Shown in pieces: positions 1 to 8,212 of a DNA stretch of 64,000 bases. Source of the stretch: Erysipelotrichaceae bacterium NK3D112 (GTDB lineage Bacteria > Bacillota_I > Bacilli_A > Erysipelotrichales > Erysipelotrichaceae); the NCBI GenBank assembly GCA_000701725.1, contig JNJQ01000009.1, positions 30,002 through 94,001 of the forward strand, given 5' to 3'. Both the position numbers and the translations under genes were made by a program. Each line of letters begins with the position of its first letter. Position 1 is the first letter of the stretch. The notes under the pieces were generated by a model. The model was not told the origin of the DNA and ran no database searches. It saw nothing but the letters and a program-made list of their open reading frames with translations.

Positions 1-327
1 TTCCAGTACCGCAAGCCGGTCAACAAGCCGATGCTGGCACTGCTGATTGTGATGTTCGGAATCATCGCATTCGCTGATATTTACTATAGAAATCAGATCT
101 TCGCTGCCATTCAGCGTCCGGTCAACCCGATCGTTGTCACGCAGAATACAATCTACATCGCCTATGCGGAGTATTATCTCCGTATCCATCTGATCCTGCT
201 TGCGATCACACTTGTCCTGATCCTCACACTGCCGATTTATGCAAAGGCGCTGCGCAAGGTCAAGACTTCCATCGAAGTCGAGGACAACGGATCCCTGGGT
301 GCGATCGATATTTCCGGCGACGAATAA
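1..327 (+). CDS. Membrane protein, C-terminal part (5' end outside window)
   Basis: The reading frame is open from the first base, so the 98 residues after the first in-window Met are only the end of the protein. It shows a hydrophobic segment at the start (LALLIVMFGIIAFADIYY) and a second one (LILLAITLVLILTLPIYA), followed by a short acidic tail ending in SGDE. That suggests a polytopic membrane protein with a cytoplasmic C-terminus. I do not recognise the family. The next gene, also a membrane protein, begins 65 bases downstream, and the two may be co-transcribed. Confidence 0.7.
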   Translation, partial: FQYRKPVNKPMLALLIVMFGIIAFADIYYRNQIFAAIQRPVNPIVVTQNTIYIAYAEYYLRIHLILLAITLVLILTLPIYAKALRKVKTSIEVEDNGSLGAIDISGDE

Positions 328-392
328 AAATGACATGGTGCGGACAGTCTGGTATCAGACTGTCCCGCGCATGACAGATTGCAGGAGAATTC

Positions 393-1028
393 ATGGCTAA
401 GAAAAGGAAGCAGGTTAAACCCGAAATTGAAAAAGAAACAGATTATTATGATCTGAAAAAGGACGCGGTTCAGGCACTGGCTGAAGCGGATGAATCCAAT
501 TCCCCGGAGGTTTCCGAAGAGGAACTGAAGAAATACCGTTCCACGACAGGTCTCCATCTGGCGCCCTGGCTCAAGGCTGTTCTGATCAAATTCTGGTTTG
601 CCGGAGCGGTGTGTTTCTTCTTTATATGGGGACTCGGCATTTACATGGCGGATGTGTATGACACACTGTTTGTGACCGGGATCGGTATGGGTATCGTCAC
701 CGATATCCTCACCAACAACGCGCTGCGCTTCATTGAACGCACAAGAGGCGAGAATGAACGCTTTATCATGGTGACAAAAAGAGGATATATCAGCTTCATA
801 CTGAACATTCTGTATGCATGGCTTGTCGTCTTCTTTGTCTACACACTGTACAACGTGATCAATCTCATGGCTGCGAATATCAGCGGGCAGCCGGACAAGG
901 TCTTCCTGGGTGTTGAACCCATCCTGTTCGGACTGTTCTACCTCGGCTTTGATCTTCTGTTTATTGAAATCAAACACTTTATTATCAGTGTGCTGGAGAA
1001 ATCCGGAAAACACACGAAGAACAGATGA
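393..1028 (+). CDS. Hypothetical membrane protein with charged N-terminus
   Basis: This is a 211-residue protein preceded by GCAGGAG about 8 bases before the ATG. The first ~60 residues are highly charged (Lys/Glu-rich, starting MAKKRKQ) and look cytoplasmic. They are followed by about four hydrophobic segments (near residues 65-85, 90-105, 130-160 and 175-200) and a basic C-terminus. No catalytic motif is visible and I do not recognise the family. It follows another membrane protein and precedes the pectin genes by only 7 bases, so it may be co-transcribed with either. Confidence 0.7.
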   Translation: MAKKRKQVKPEIEKETDYYDLKKDAVQALAEADESNSPEVSEEELKKYRSTTGLHLAPWLKAVLIKFWFAGAVCFFFIWGLGIYMADVYDTLFVTGIGMGIVTDILTNNALRFIERTRGENERFIMVTKRGYISFILNILYAWLVVFFVYTLYNVINLMAANISGQPDKVFLGVEPILFGLFYLGFDLLFIEIKHFIISVLEKSGKHTKNR

Positions 1029-1035
1029 ATAGATT

Positions 1036-2592
1036 ATGATTCGAACACTTTATACCGGAAGCAGCACAGCCTGCTTCGAAATACAGAATGATTCCCCCTA
1101 TCATACGGCTGAAGAATATTCTGTCAGCCTTGAGGGAAGGGAAGTCTTCCGCGGTCAGACAAACGTATTCTCACTGTTTGATCTGACACCTGCAACCGAA
1201 TATGAAGCCCGGATCAGTTTTCCGGACGGCGATCAGACCGTAAAGTTTGAAACAAAGTCCGAAAGCTGCTGTGTGGATGTCCATGCCTTCGGCGCAGCCG
1301 GTGACGGTGTTCATGATGACACTGCCGCTATCCAGACCGCGATCAATCTGCTTCCTGAAAACGGAAGACTGTATTTCCCTAAGGGAACATACCTTACACT
1401 GCCGCTCTCTCTGAGAAGTCATATGACTCTCGAATTCGGCAAAGACGCGGTTCTGCTCGGCTCAACGGAACGTGAAAAGTATCCCATTCTTCCCGGTGTC
1501 GTGACCGACTGCTATGGCAAGGAGATCCCAGTGACCGGATTTGAAGGAATCGAACAGGATACATATCAGTCTCTGATTCACGGCTCGTATGTCGAGGATG
1601 TCCGCATCGTCGGACAGGGACGGATTGACGGCAACGCAATGAACGGTGACTGGTGGAAGGACTTCAACAACTTCCCCGCCAAACGTCCGCGGGCTGTATT
1701 TCTGAACCGCTGCAGAAACATCACACTTCACGGTGTCACTGTCGCCAACAGCGCATCGTGGCATATTCATCCGTATTTTTCACAGAATGTATCAATTCTC
1801 GACTGTTTCATCACAGCTCCGAAAGTATCCCCCAACACGGATGCGATCGATCCGGAAAGCTGTGATTACGTTGACATGATCGGCTGCCGTTTCTCAGTCG
1901 GCGATGACTGTATCGCTGTCAAATCCGGCAAGTTCGACATGGCAATGAAATACCATGTGCCGGCAGACCATTACACAGTGCGCAACTGTCTGATGGAATT
2001 CGGCCATGGCGCGCTCACCCTTGGAAGCGAACTGTCAGCGGGCATCAGAAATGTGACCGTGACACAGTGCCTGTTCCGTGAAACCGACCGCGGTCTGCGT
2101 ATCAAATCCAGACGCGGAAGGGGTAAAGAGAGCATTATCACAAATGTGATTTTCGATAATATCCGCATGGAAAAGGTCAGGACACCGATCGTGATCAACA
2201 TGTGGTACAACTGCGTTGATCCGGACAGATTTACGGAATATGTCTGGAGCAGGGAACACCTTCCTGTTGATGAGCGCACACCGCATCTTGGATTCTTTGA
2301 GTTCAAGAACATGGTATGCACAGACGCGGAAGTGGCGGCCTGCTACATTGACGGACTTCCTGAAAGTCCGATCGACCGGGTTGAACTTGAGAATATCTCC
2401 GTCAGCTTTGCGGAAGATGCCAAGCCGGGTGTTCCGGCGATGCAGAACTTCGCGGAAGAAAGATGCCGTCTCGGACTGTATCTGGACAATGTCCGCGAGA
2501 TCTCCGTCAAAAATGTGCAGCTTTCCGGTGTTGAAGGGGAACATGTGATTGCGGATCATTACGAAACAATCAGTACTGAGGAATCAGAATGA
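1036..2592 (+). CDS. Polygalacturonase, glycoside hydrolase family 28
   Basis: This 518-residue protein should hydrolyse alpha-1,4-galacturonan or rhamnogalacturonan oligomers. A short N-terminal beta-sandwich-like domain (residues ~1-75) is followed by the pectate-lyase-like entry FGAAGDGVHDDTAAIQ and a right-handed beta-helix. The GH28 signatures are present in order: NTD (~267-269), GDDC (289-292), GHG (323-325) and RIK (355-357), which carry the three catalytic Asp, the His and the substrate-binding Arg/Lys. There is no signal peptide, so it is probably cytosolic and acts on imported oligomers. Its stop overlaps the start of the GH105 gene (ATGA), indicating translational coupling. Confidence 0.93.
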   Translation: MIRTLYTGSSTACFEIQNDSPYHTAEEYSVSLEGREVFRGQTNVFSLFDLTPATEYEARISFPDGDQTVKFETKSESCCVDVHAFGAAGDGVHDDTAAIQTAINLLPENGRLYFPKGTYLTLPLSLRSHMTLEFGKDAVLLGSTEREKYPILPGVVTDCYGKEIPVTGFEGIEQDTYQSLIHGSYVEDVRIVGQGRIDGNAMNGDWWKDFNNFPAKRPRAVFLNRCRNITLHGVTVANSASWHIHPYFSQNVSILDCFITAPKVSPNTDAIDPESCDYVDMIGCRFSVGDDCIAVKSGKFDMAMKYHVPADHYTVRNCLMEFGHGALTLGSELSAGIRNVTVTQCLFRETDRGLRIKSRRGRGKESIITNVIFDNIRMEKVRTPIVINMWYNCVDPDRFTEYVWSREHLPVDERTPHLGFFEFKNMVCTDAEVAACYIDGLPESPIDRVELENISVSFAEDAKPGVPAMQNFAEERCRLGLYLDNVREISVKNVQLSGVEGEHVIADHYETISTEESE

Positions 2593-3728
2593 TGAACAAT
2601 TACGAAAGAATCGACAGCTATGTTCTGAGGCTGGTTGAGGAATCCACACCGGAAAAGACGATGTGGAACCTTGAAAAGCTTCGCGAAGGCAAAAAAGGAA
2701 CATGGAATTATATCGATGGCTGCATGCTCACCGCTTTGATGGAAATGACCCGCATCACAAAAGATGCCCGTTATGAAGCCTTTGCGGAGACGGTGGCAGA
2801 CTATTATGTCCAGGATGACGGAACCATCCTGACCCTGGAAGCTGACAAGGCAAATCTTGATGACATCAATGAGGGCAGAGTTCTGTTTGAACTGTTTGAA
2901 AAGACAGGCAAGCAGACGTACCGACTGGCTGCGGACAGACTCTATCAGCAGCTGGAAGCTCAGCCCCGCACATACGAAGGAAACTTCTGGCATAAGGCAA
3001 TTTATCCCAATCAGGTCTGGCTTGACGGTATCTATATGGCCCAGCCTTTCCGCGCAATGTATGAAAAATACTTCGGAGAGCATGACTACAGCGATATCGC
3101 AAAGCAGATCAGAACCGTGCATGAGCGCATGCTCGATGAGAAAACGGGATTGTATTTCCACGGATACGACGCATCCAAAACTGCCTTCTGGGCGGATCCG
3201 GAAACCGGATGTTCAAAGAACTTCTGGCTCAGGTCCCTCGGCTGGTTCGCAGTGGCGATGGCGGATCTTGCGGATATCATTCCCGAAGGCAGCGAAAGAG
3301 ATGAACTGGTTCAGATCTTCGCGGATCTGATGAAGTCCATGCGCGGCTATATGGATGAGGAAACCGGAATGTACTGGCAGGTGCCGAACATGCCGGGCAG
3401 AGAAGGAAATTATCTTGAGACCAGCGGAAGCGCCATGATGGCCTACGCAATGCTCAAGGGAAGCCGTCTTGGCATTCTTCCTGCTGAATTCGCTGAAGCC
3501 GGCGAAAAAACCTTCAACGGAATTATGGCAAAATATCTGACTTTCACGGATGCCGGTATCAACCTGGGCGGAATCTGCCTGGTAGCCGGACTCGGTCCTG
3601 AAAATAACCGCCGCCGCGACGGTTCCTACGAGTATTACATCTCTGAACCTGTAGTGGAGAATGATGCGAAAGGTGTTGCGCCGTTTATTCTGGCATACAC
3701 AGAAATCAAACATAAAGAGACATTGTGA
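2589..3728 (+). CDS. Unsaturated rhamnogalacturonyl hydrolase, GH105 (YteR/YesR-like)
   Basis: This 379-residue (alpha/alpha)6-barrel protein is expected to remove the terminal unsaturated galacturonate from pectin-lyase products, releasing the substrate for KduI. The family hallmark YPNQVWLDGIYM is present and includes the catalytic Asp at residue 146. The region FWLRSLGWFAVAM and the Gly-rich C-terminal segment also fit GH88/GH105. A GAGGA site lies 6 bases before the first of two adjacent ATGs, and the start overlaps the GH28 stop. There is no signal peptide, so the hydrolase appears to act intracellularly. Confidence 0.9.
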   Translation: MMNNYERIDSYVLRLVEESTPEKTMWNLEKLREGKKGTWNYIDGCMLTALMEMTRITKDARYEAFAETVADYYVQDDGTILTLEADKANLDDINEGRVLFELFEKTGKQTYRLAADRLYQQLEAQPRTYEGNFWHKAIYPNQVWLDGIYMAQPFRAMYEKYFGEHDYSDIAKQIRTVHERMLDEKTGLYFHGYDASKTAFWADPETGCSKNFWLRSLGWFAVAMADLADIIPEGSERDELVQIFADLMKSMRGYMDEETGMYWQVPNMPGREGNYLETSGSAMMAYAMLKGSRLGILPAEFAEAGEKTFNGIMAKYLTFTDAGINLGGICLVAGLGPENNRRRDGSYEYYISEPVVENDAKGVAPFILAYTEIKHKETL

Positions 3729-3734
3729 CCGCTC

Positions 3735-4511
3735 ATGAACGACATTGTTTACGTTGGAAAACATGCATTGACACACACCGTTGAAAAGCATATGCATAAC
3801 TATTGCGAACTGATCTACTGCACAGGCGGCAGTGGAGAGCTTGTGTTCGCAAACAAGACACTGGCATATGAAGAGGACAGTGTGGCGATCATTCCGCCCA
3901 TGATTCCGCACAGGAATCACGGAATCGAAGGCTTTACCAACATACATTGTGTTATGAGCGATGTATCTCTCAGCTTCGCTGAGCCGGTGATCATCACCGG
4001 ACTCAAGAACAGGCATCTCAGAAATGCGTTTGAAGCGCTGTTCTACTATTATTCGAGCGACCGCTCCGAATCCGCATCGCTGGTGTCGATCTATGCGCAG
4101 CTGATCATCGCTACCATTGAAACAATGGTCAGCACGGATGTATCCTTTACCGATATTGTGCGTCAGATCACCGATACGGTGCTGAAGAATTATCCGGATC
4201 CCGGATTTGATCTGAATGATTATCTGGCATCCTTCTCGTTCAGCACTGAGTATCTCAAGAAGATATTCAAGCATGAAATCGGTATGACGCCGAGACAGTT
4301 CCTGACTGAAACACGTCTGAACAACGCGGCCAAGATGCTTGGTTCACATGGCGCCAATCTGAATATTTCCGAAATCGCAAGACAGTGCGGTTACAATGAT
4401 CCACTTTATTTCTCAAAGCTTTTCAAACGGAAATTCGGGGTCTCCCCGAAGAACTACGTCAGAGAGGAACCGGTGATCGGTGATTCTGACGGTACCAAAA
4501 TTTACCAGTAA
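3735..4511 (+). CDS. AraC-family transcriptional regulator
   Basis: This 258-residue regulator has an N-terminal cupin-type sensor (residues ~5-95, with His-rich KHMHNYCELIY and IIPPMIPHRNHG). The C-terminal AraC DNA-binding domain carries two helix-turn-helices (residues ~155-250), including ISEIARQCGYNDPLYFSKLFKRKFGVSP. It sits 6 bases after GH105 with no clear ribosome binding site, which suggests coupled translation. By position it is the likely local activator of the pectin/hexuronate genes in response to a uronate-derived sugar. The inducer is not determinable from sequence. Confidence 0.9.
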   Translation: MNDIVYVGKHALTHTVEKHMHNYCELIYCTGGSGELVFANKTLAYEEDSVAIIPPMIPHRNHGIEGFTNIHCVMSDVSLSFAEPVIITGLKNRHLRNAFEALFYYYSSDRSESASLVSIYAQLIIATIETMVSTDVSFTDIVRQITDTVLKNYPDPGFDLNDYLASFSFSTEYLKKIFKHEIGMTPRQFLTETRLNNAAKMLGSHGANLNISEIARQCGYNDPLYFSKLFKRKFGVSPKNYVREEPVIGDSDGTKIYQ

Positions 4512-4559
4512 ATGGTCTTCCTTAAAGTCATATAAAAATACGCTAGGAGGCGATATTCT

Positions 4560-5639
4560 ATGGCATACATTACACTGAAAAATATCAATAAGATTTATCC
4601 GAACGGTTATCATGCAGTGCATGACTTCAATCTGGAGATCGAAAAGGGCGAATTCATCGTTTTCGTCGGTCCTTCCGGATGCGGAAAATCAACAACACTG
4701 CGTATGATTGCCGGTCTTGAGGATATTTCCAATGGTGATTTCCTGATCAACGGAAACCGCGCAAACGAGCTTGGCCCGCGTGAACGTGAGGTGGCGATGG
4801 TCTTCCAGAGCTATGCTCTGTATCCGCAGATGACAGTATTTGACAATATCGCCTTCGGTCTGACTCTGCAGGGTGTTGATGAAGAAGTCATCGAGGAAAA
4901 GGTCAAGAAAACAGCCGCGATTCTCGGTCTGACCGATTATCTCGACCGTCTGCCGAGAGCTCTTTCCGGCGGACAGAGACAGCGTGTCGCAATCGGACGT
5001 GCGATCATCCGTAAGGTCGGTATCTTCCTGATGGACGAACCGCTTTCCAACCTTGACGCGAAGCAGCGTGTCACCATGCGTTCCGAAATTGCGTCCATTC
5101 ACCGTGAAACAGGCGCGACAACCATCTATGTCACACACGACCAGACCGAAGCGATGACTCTGGCAGACAGAATCGTCGTCATGAAGGACGGTTATGTGCA
5201 ACAGATCGGCACACCGTACGAACTGTACTTCAACCCGGTCAATGTGTTCGTTGCCGGATTCATCGGCGAACCTCCGATGAACTTCATCCGCGGCAAAGTC
5301 AGCGGCGGAAAGATGGCATTCGGAAAGAATACCATCGATCTGACCAAGAAGATGGGCAAAAAGGCTGCTGATTACGAGGGCAAGGAAATTGTCTTCGGAT
5401 TCCGTCCTGAAGCCATCGATCTGTTTGCGGAAGAGAATGCATACAAGATTGACGCGGATGTTGAGCTGACCGAAATGCTTGGCGACAATACCAACGTCTA
5501 TATCACTTCCGGTGAGGAAAAGGCCATCCTCAAGGTTGACCCGCATGACACACCGGAAATTGATGAGCCGATCACTTTCTGCATCCCTTACGAGAGTGTT
5601 TATCTGTTCGATGCGGAAACTGAACAGCGCATCATGTAA
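4560..5639 (+). CDS. ugpC: Sugar ABC transporter ATP-binding protein, MsmK/UgpC/MalK type
   Basis: This 359-residue ATPase energises carbohydrate ABC importers. Visible are Walker A GPSGCGKST (~38-46), the Q-loop FQSYALYPQMTV, signature LSGGQRQRVAIGRA (~135), Walker B IFLMDEPLSNLD, H-loop YVTHDQTEAM and the C-terminal TOBE/OB-fold regulatory region typical of MalK homologues. AGGAGG lies 9 bases before the ATG. No permease or solute-binding protein is adjacent. In Firmicutes one such ATPase often serves several sugar importers, so its location suggests it powers uptake of pectin-derived oligosaccharides through components encoded elsewhere. Confidence 0.93.
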   Translation: MAYITLKNINKIYPNGYHAVHDFNLEIEKGEFIVFVGPSGCGKSTTLRMIAGLEDISNGDFLINGNRANELGPREREVAMVFQSYALYPQMTVFDNIAFGLTLQGVDEEVIEEKVKKTAAILGLTDYLDRLPRALSGGQRQRVAIGRAIIRKVGIFLMDEPLSNLDAKQRVTMRSEIASIHRETGATTIYVTHDQTEAMTLADRIVVMKDGYVQQIGTPYELYFNPVNVFVAGFIGEPPMNFIRGKVSGGKMAFGKNTIDLTKKMGKKAADYEGKEIVFGFRPEAIDLFAEENAYKIDADVELTEMLGDNTNVYITSGEEKAILKVDPHDTPEIDEPITFCIPYESVYLFDAETEQRIM

Positions 5640-5651
5640 AAAGGAGTTTTT

Positions 5652-6494
5652 ATGGATATCCGTTATTCAGCCAGTCCCAACGACGTAAAAAGATATACAA
5701 CCGAAGAGCTGCGCAATGAGTTCCTGATCACGGATCTTTATGTTCCGGACACGGTCAAGGCAACCTATTCGCACGTTGACAGAATGGTCATCCTCGGTAT
5801 CATGCCTGTTCATGAGAAGGTTTCGATTGACAAGGGTATTGATATCTGGGCAAACTTCGGCACAGAGTATTTCCTGGAACGCCGTGAGGCCGGTGTCTTC
5901 AATCTCGGCGGCAAGGGCGCCATCACAGCGGACGGTGTCCGTTATGAGATGGGCTATGAGGACTGCCTCTATATCACCAAGGAAACAAAGGAAGTTTATT
6001 TCGAAAGCGCAGACCCGGAAAATCCCGCTAAGTTCTATCTTGCGTCCACACCGGCTCATAAGCCCTGCGTCACAAAATTCCTCTCCTTTGAAAATGCGAA
6101 CCATCGTCCGACCGGTGATGTGAAGACAGCCAACAAGCGTGTCATCAACCAGTTCATCCATCCGGATGTGCTGGAGACATGCCAGCTTTCGATGGGCCTG
6201 ACACAGCTTTCCGAAGGCAGTGTCTGGAACACAATGCCGAGCCATACACATGAGCGCCGTATGGAAGTCTACACATACTTTGAGATTCCCGAAGGCGAAG
6301 CTGTCATCCATCTGATGGGACAGCCGAAGGAAACAAGACACCTCGTCATGAAGAATTTTGACGCGGTCATCTCTCCTTCATGGTCCATCCACAGCGGATG
6401 CGGCACATCCAACTACACATTTATCTGGGCAATGGGCGGTGAGAACCAGGCCTTCGATGACATGGACAACCTCATGCCCACAGATCTTGAATAA
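5652..6494 (+). CDS. kduI: 5-keto-4-deoxyuronate isomerase KduI
   Basis: This is a 280-residue cupin isomerase (4-deoxy-L-threo-5-hexosulose-uronate ketol-isomerase) acting just after unsaturated uronyl hydrolases. Recognisable family features are the N-terminal DIRYSASPNDVKRYTTEELR and the metal-binding core MPSHTHERRMEVYTYFEI, with the His-x-His and Glu ligands. Further on are SPSWSIHSGCGTSNYTFIWAMGGEN and the C-terminal DDMDNLMPTDLE. AAGGAG lies 6 bases before the start. It forms a pair with the following dehydrogenase, converting unsaturated uronate to 2-keto-3-deoxygluconate. Confidence 0.97.
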   Translation: MDIRYSASPNDVKRYTTEELRNEFLITDLYVPDTVKATYSHVDRMVILGIMPVHEKVSIDKGIDIWANFGTEYFLERREAGVFNLGGKGAITADGVRYEMGYEDCLYITKETKEVYFESADPENPAKFYLASTPAHKPCVTKFLSFENANHRPTGDVKTANKRVINQFIHPDVLETCQLSMGLTQLSEGSVWNTMPSHTHERRMEVYTYFEIPEGEAVIHLMGQPKETRHLVMKNFDAVISPSWSIHSGCGTSNYTFIWAMGGENQAFDDMDNLMPTDLE

Positions 6495-6564
6495 TCAAAA
6501 AAGACACAGAAATGCGGCAGCCGCTCTGAAACAGGCGGCGCCGCATTGAATGGAGGAAATTTAT

Positions 6565-7362
6565 ATGGATATGAATTCATTCCGTCTTGACGGCAAAGTT
6601 GCGCTGATTACCGGTGCGGTTTACGGAATCGGCTTCGCAATTGCGACCGCATATGCGGAAGCAGGCGCAAAGATCGTCTTCAACTGCCTCAGCGAAGACG
6701 CAAAGCAGAAAGCTCTCGACGCTTATCATGAACTCGGAATCGATGCCCGCGGCTATGTTGCGGACTGCACAAAGGAAGACGAAGTTCAGGCAATGGTCGC
6801 GGACATTGAAAAGGAACTCGGCCCTGTTGATATTCTCGTCAACAACGCCGGTATCATCAAGAGAATCCCGATGATTGAGATGAGCGCTGAAGACTTCCGC
6901 AAGGTTGTCGATGTTGACCTGAACGCTCCGTTCATCGTTTCAAAGGCAGTCATTCCCGGCATGATCAAAAAGGGACACGGCAAGATCATCAACATCTGCT
7001 CCATGATGTCTGAACTGGGCCGTGAGACTGTATCCGCTTATGCGGCAGCCAAGGGCGGTCTCAAGATGCTCACAAGAAACATCTGTTCTGAATACGGCGG
7101 AGCGAACATTCAGTGCAACGGCATCGGCCCGGGCTACATCGCAACACCGCAGACAGCACCGTTAAGAGAAAGACAGCCGGATGGCTCAAGACATCCGTTT
7201 GATCAGTTCATTATTGCAAAGACACCGGCAGCCCGCTGGGGAACAGCTGAAGACCTTCAGGGACCGGCAGTCTTCCTCGCTTCCGATGCATCGAATTTCG
7301 TAAACGGACACATTCTGTACGTTGACGGCGGAATTCTGGCATACATCGGCAAGCAGCCGTAA
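6565..7362 (+). CDS. kduD: 2-dehydro-3-deoxy-D-gluconate 5-dehydrogenase (KduD/DhuD-type SDR)
   Basis: This is a 265-residue short-chain dehydrogenase. It has the nucleotide motif TGAVYGIG, the NNAG motif, catalytic Ser (ICSMMS) and YAAAKGG with the active-site Tyr and Lys. An in-frame ATG at 6550 exists, but GGAGG at 6552-6556 lies 8 bases before the ATG at 6565, which decides the start. The sequence is strikingly close to the streptococcal SDR long called gluconate 5-dehydrogenase and later assigned as DhuD in glycosaminoglycan breakdown (from memory). Next to KduI, its job should be interconversion of 2,5-diketo-3-deoxygluconate and KDG. A gluconate 5-dehydrogenase role is the alternative. 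Confidence 0.9.
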   Translation: MDMNSFRLDGKVALITGAVYGIGFAIATAYAEAGAKIVFNCLSEDAKQKALDAYHELGIDARGYVADCTKEDEVQAMVADIEKELGPVDILVNNAGIIKRIPMIEMSAEDFRKVVDVDLNAPFIVSKAVIPGMIKKGHGKIINICSMMSELGRETVSAYAAAKGGLKMLTRNICSEYGGANIQCNGIGPGYIATPQTAPLRERQPDGSRHPFDQFIIAKTPAARWGTAEDLQGPAVFLASDASNFVNGHILYVDGGILAYIGKQP

Positions 7363-8141
7363 TGAGACTGATTTCGTTTCATGCGTCTGACGCGGAAGTC
7401 CGCGGCATTCTGCAGGATGATTACGAAACCCTCAAAGCGCACAAGGTGCGTCCCGTGCTGATCATCTGCGCAGGCGGCGCCTACCGCTGGAGAAGTCCGC
7501 GGGAAAAAGATCCGGTTGCGTTCGAATTTCTGAGCATGGGATTCCAGGTATTCATCCTGGAATACTCATGCGGGGAAAAGGCAGCCGGCATGAGACCGCT
7601 GAAAGAACTGGCAGAGGCCGTCCGCACGGTGCGGAAAAACAGCACGGAATGGCATATTAATCCGCAGCAGATTGCGGTATTGGGCTTTTCAGCCGGCGGC
7701 CATCTCGCGGCGAGCCTTGGTGTTTACTGGAACGACCCAGAGATCGGCGGCGGTGAAGAAGTCAGACCCGACGCATTAATTCTGTGCTATCCGGTGATCA
7801 GCACAAAAGAATACGCCCACGAGGAGTCAGCGATGTGGGTCAGCGGCAATGATCCTCTCATGAGAGAGAAGATGCATCTGCCTGACCATATCACGGAAGA
7901 TTTCCCGCCCGTATTCATGTGGCATGGCGGAGAGGATACAAGCGTTCCGCCCGAAAACAGCCTGATGCTGGCGGTGCAGCTGCGAAAGCACCATGTGCCG
8001 TTTGAATATCATCTATTTGAAACAGGCGTACACGGAATCTCCATGTGCACGCAGGAGGTCGAAACACCCGATGACGTATGCAGACAATGGGTGCCTCTTT
8101 GTAAAACATGGATCAGCCGTCAGTTCAGATACGTACCCTGA
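7362..8141 (+). CDS. Alpha/beta-hydrolase, probable carbohydrate esterase
   Basis: This 259-residue protein has the hormone-sensitive-lipase/acetyl-esterase fold: an oxyanion-hole-like segment CAGGAYRWRSPRE, the nucleophile elbow GFSAGG (Ser110), and late Asp and His (HGGEDTSVPP, TGVHGIS) completing the triad. It starts inside the stop codon of kduD (TAATG), so it is translationally coupled. Within a pectin operon it most plausibly removes acetyl groups from acetylated uronate oligomers. That substrate is inferred from context only. Confidence 0.82.
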   Translation: MRLISFHASDAEVRGILQDDYETLKAHKVRPVLIICAGGAYRWRSPREKDPVAFEFLSMGFQVFILEYSCGEKAAGMRPLKELAEAVRTVRKNSTEWHINPQQIAVLGFSAGGHLAASLGVYWNDPEIGGGEEVRPDALILCYPVISTKEYAHEESAMWVSGNDPLMREKMHLPDHITEDFPPVFMWHGGEDTSVPPENSLMLAVQLRKHHVPFEYHLFETGVHGISMCTQEVETPDDVCRQWVPLCKTWISRQFRYVP

Positions 8142-8145
8142 CAAG

Positions 8146-8178
8146 AAAAGTGAAGGTACGTATGTATCTTCACTTTTT
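8146..8178 (+). terminator. Hairpin between the esterase gene and uxaB
   Basis: The ten-base arm AAAAGTGAAG (8146-8155) is perfectly complementary to CTTCACTTTT (8168-8177), with a 12-base loop and a short T run. It could be an intrinsic terminator or attenuator separating kduI-kduD-esterase from uxaB-uxaA. The stem is AT-rich, so termination may be partial. Confidence 0.6.
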
Positions 8179-8212
8179 CAATATTGACAGGGAATGAAAG
8201 GAGAACCCCATT

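Noticed and set aside
1171..2559. Several reverse frames of 80-174 codons within the GH28 gene
   Set aside because: All lie opposite a well-supported gene and show no motif or ribosome site.
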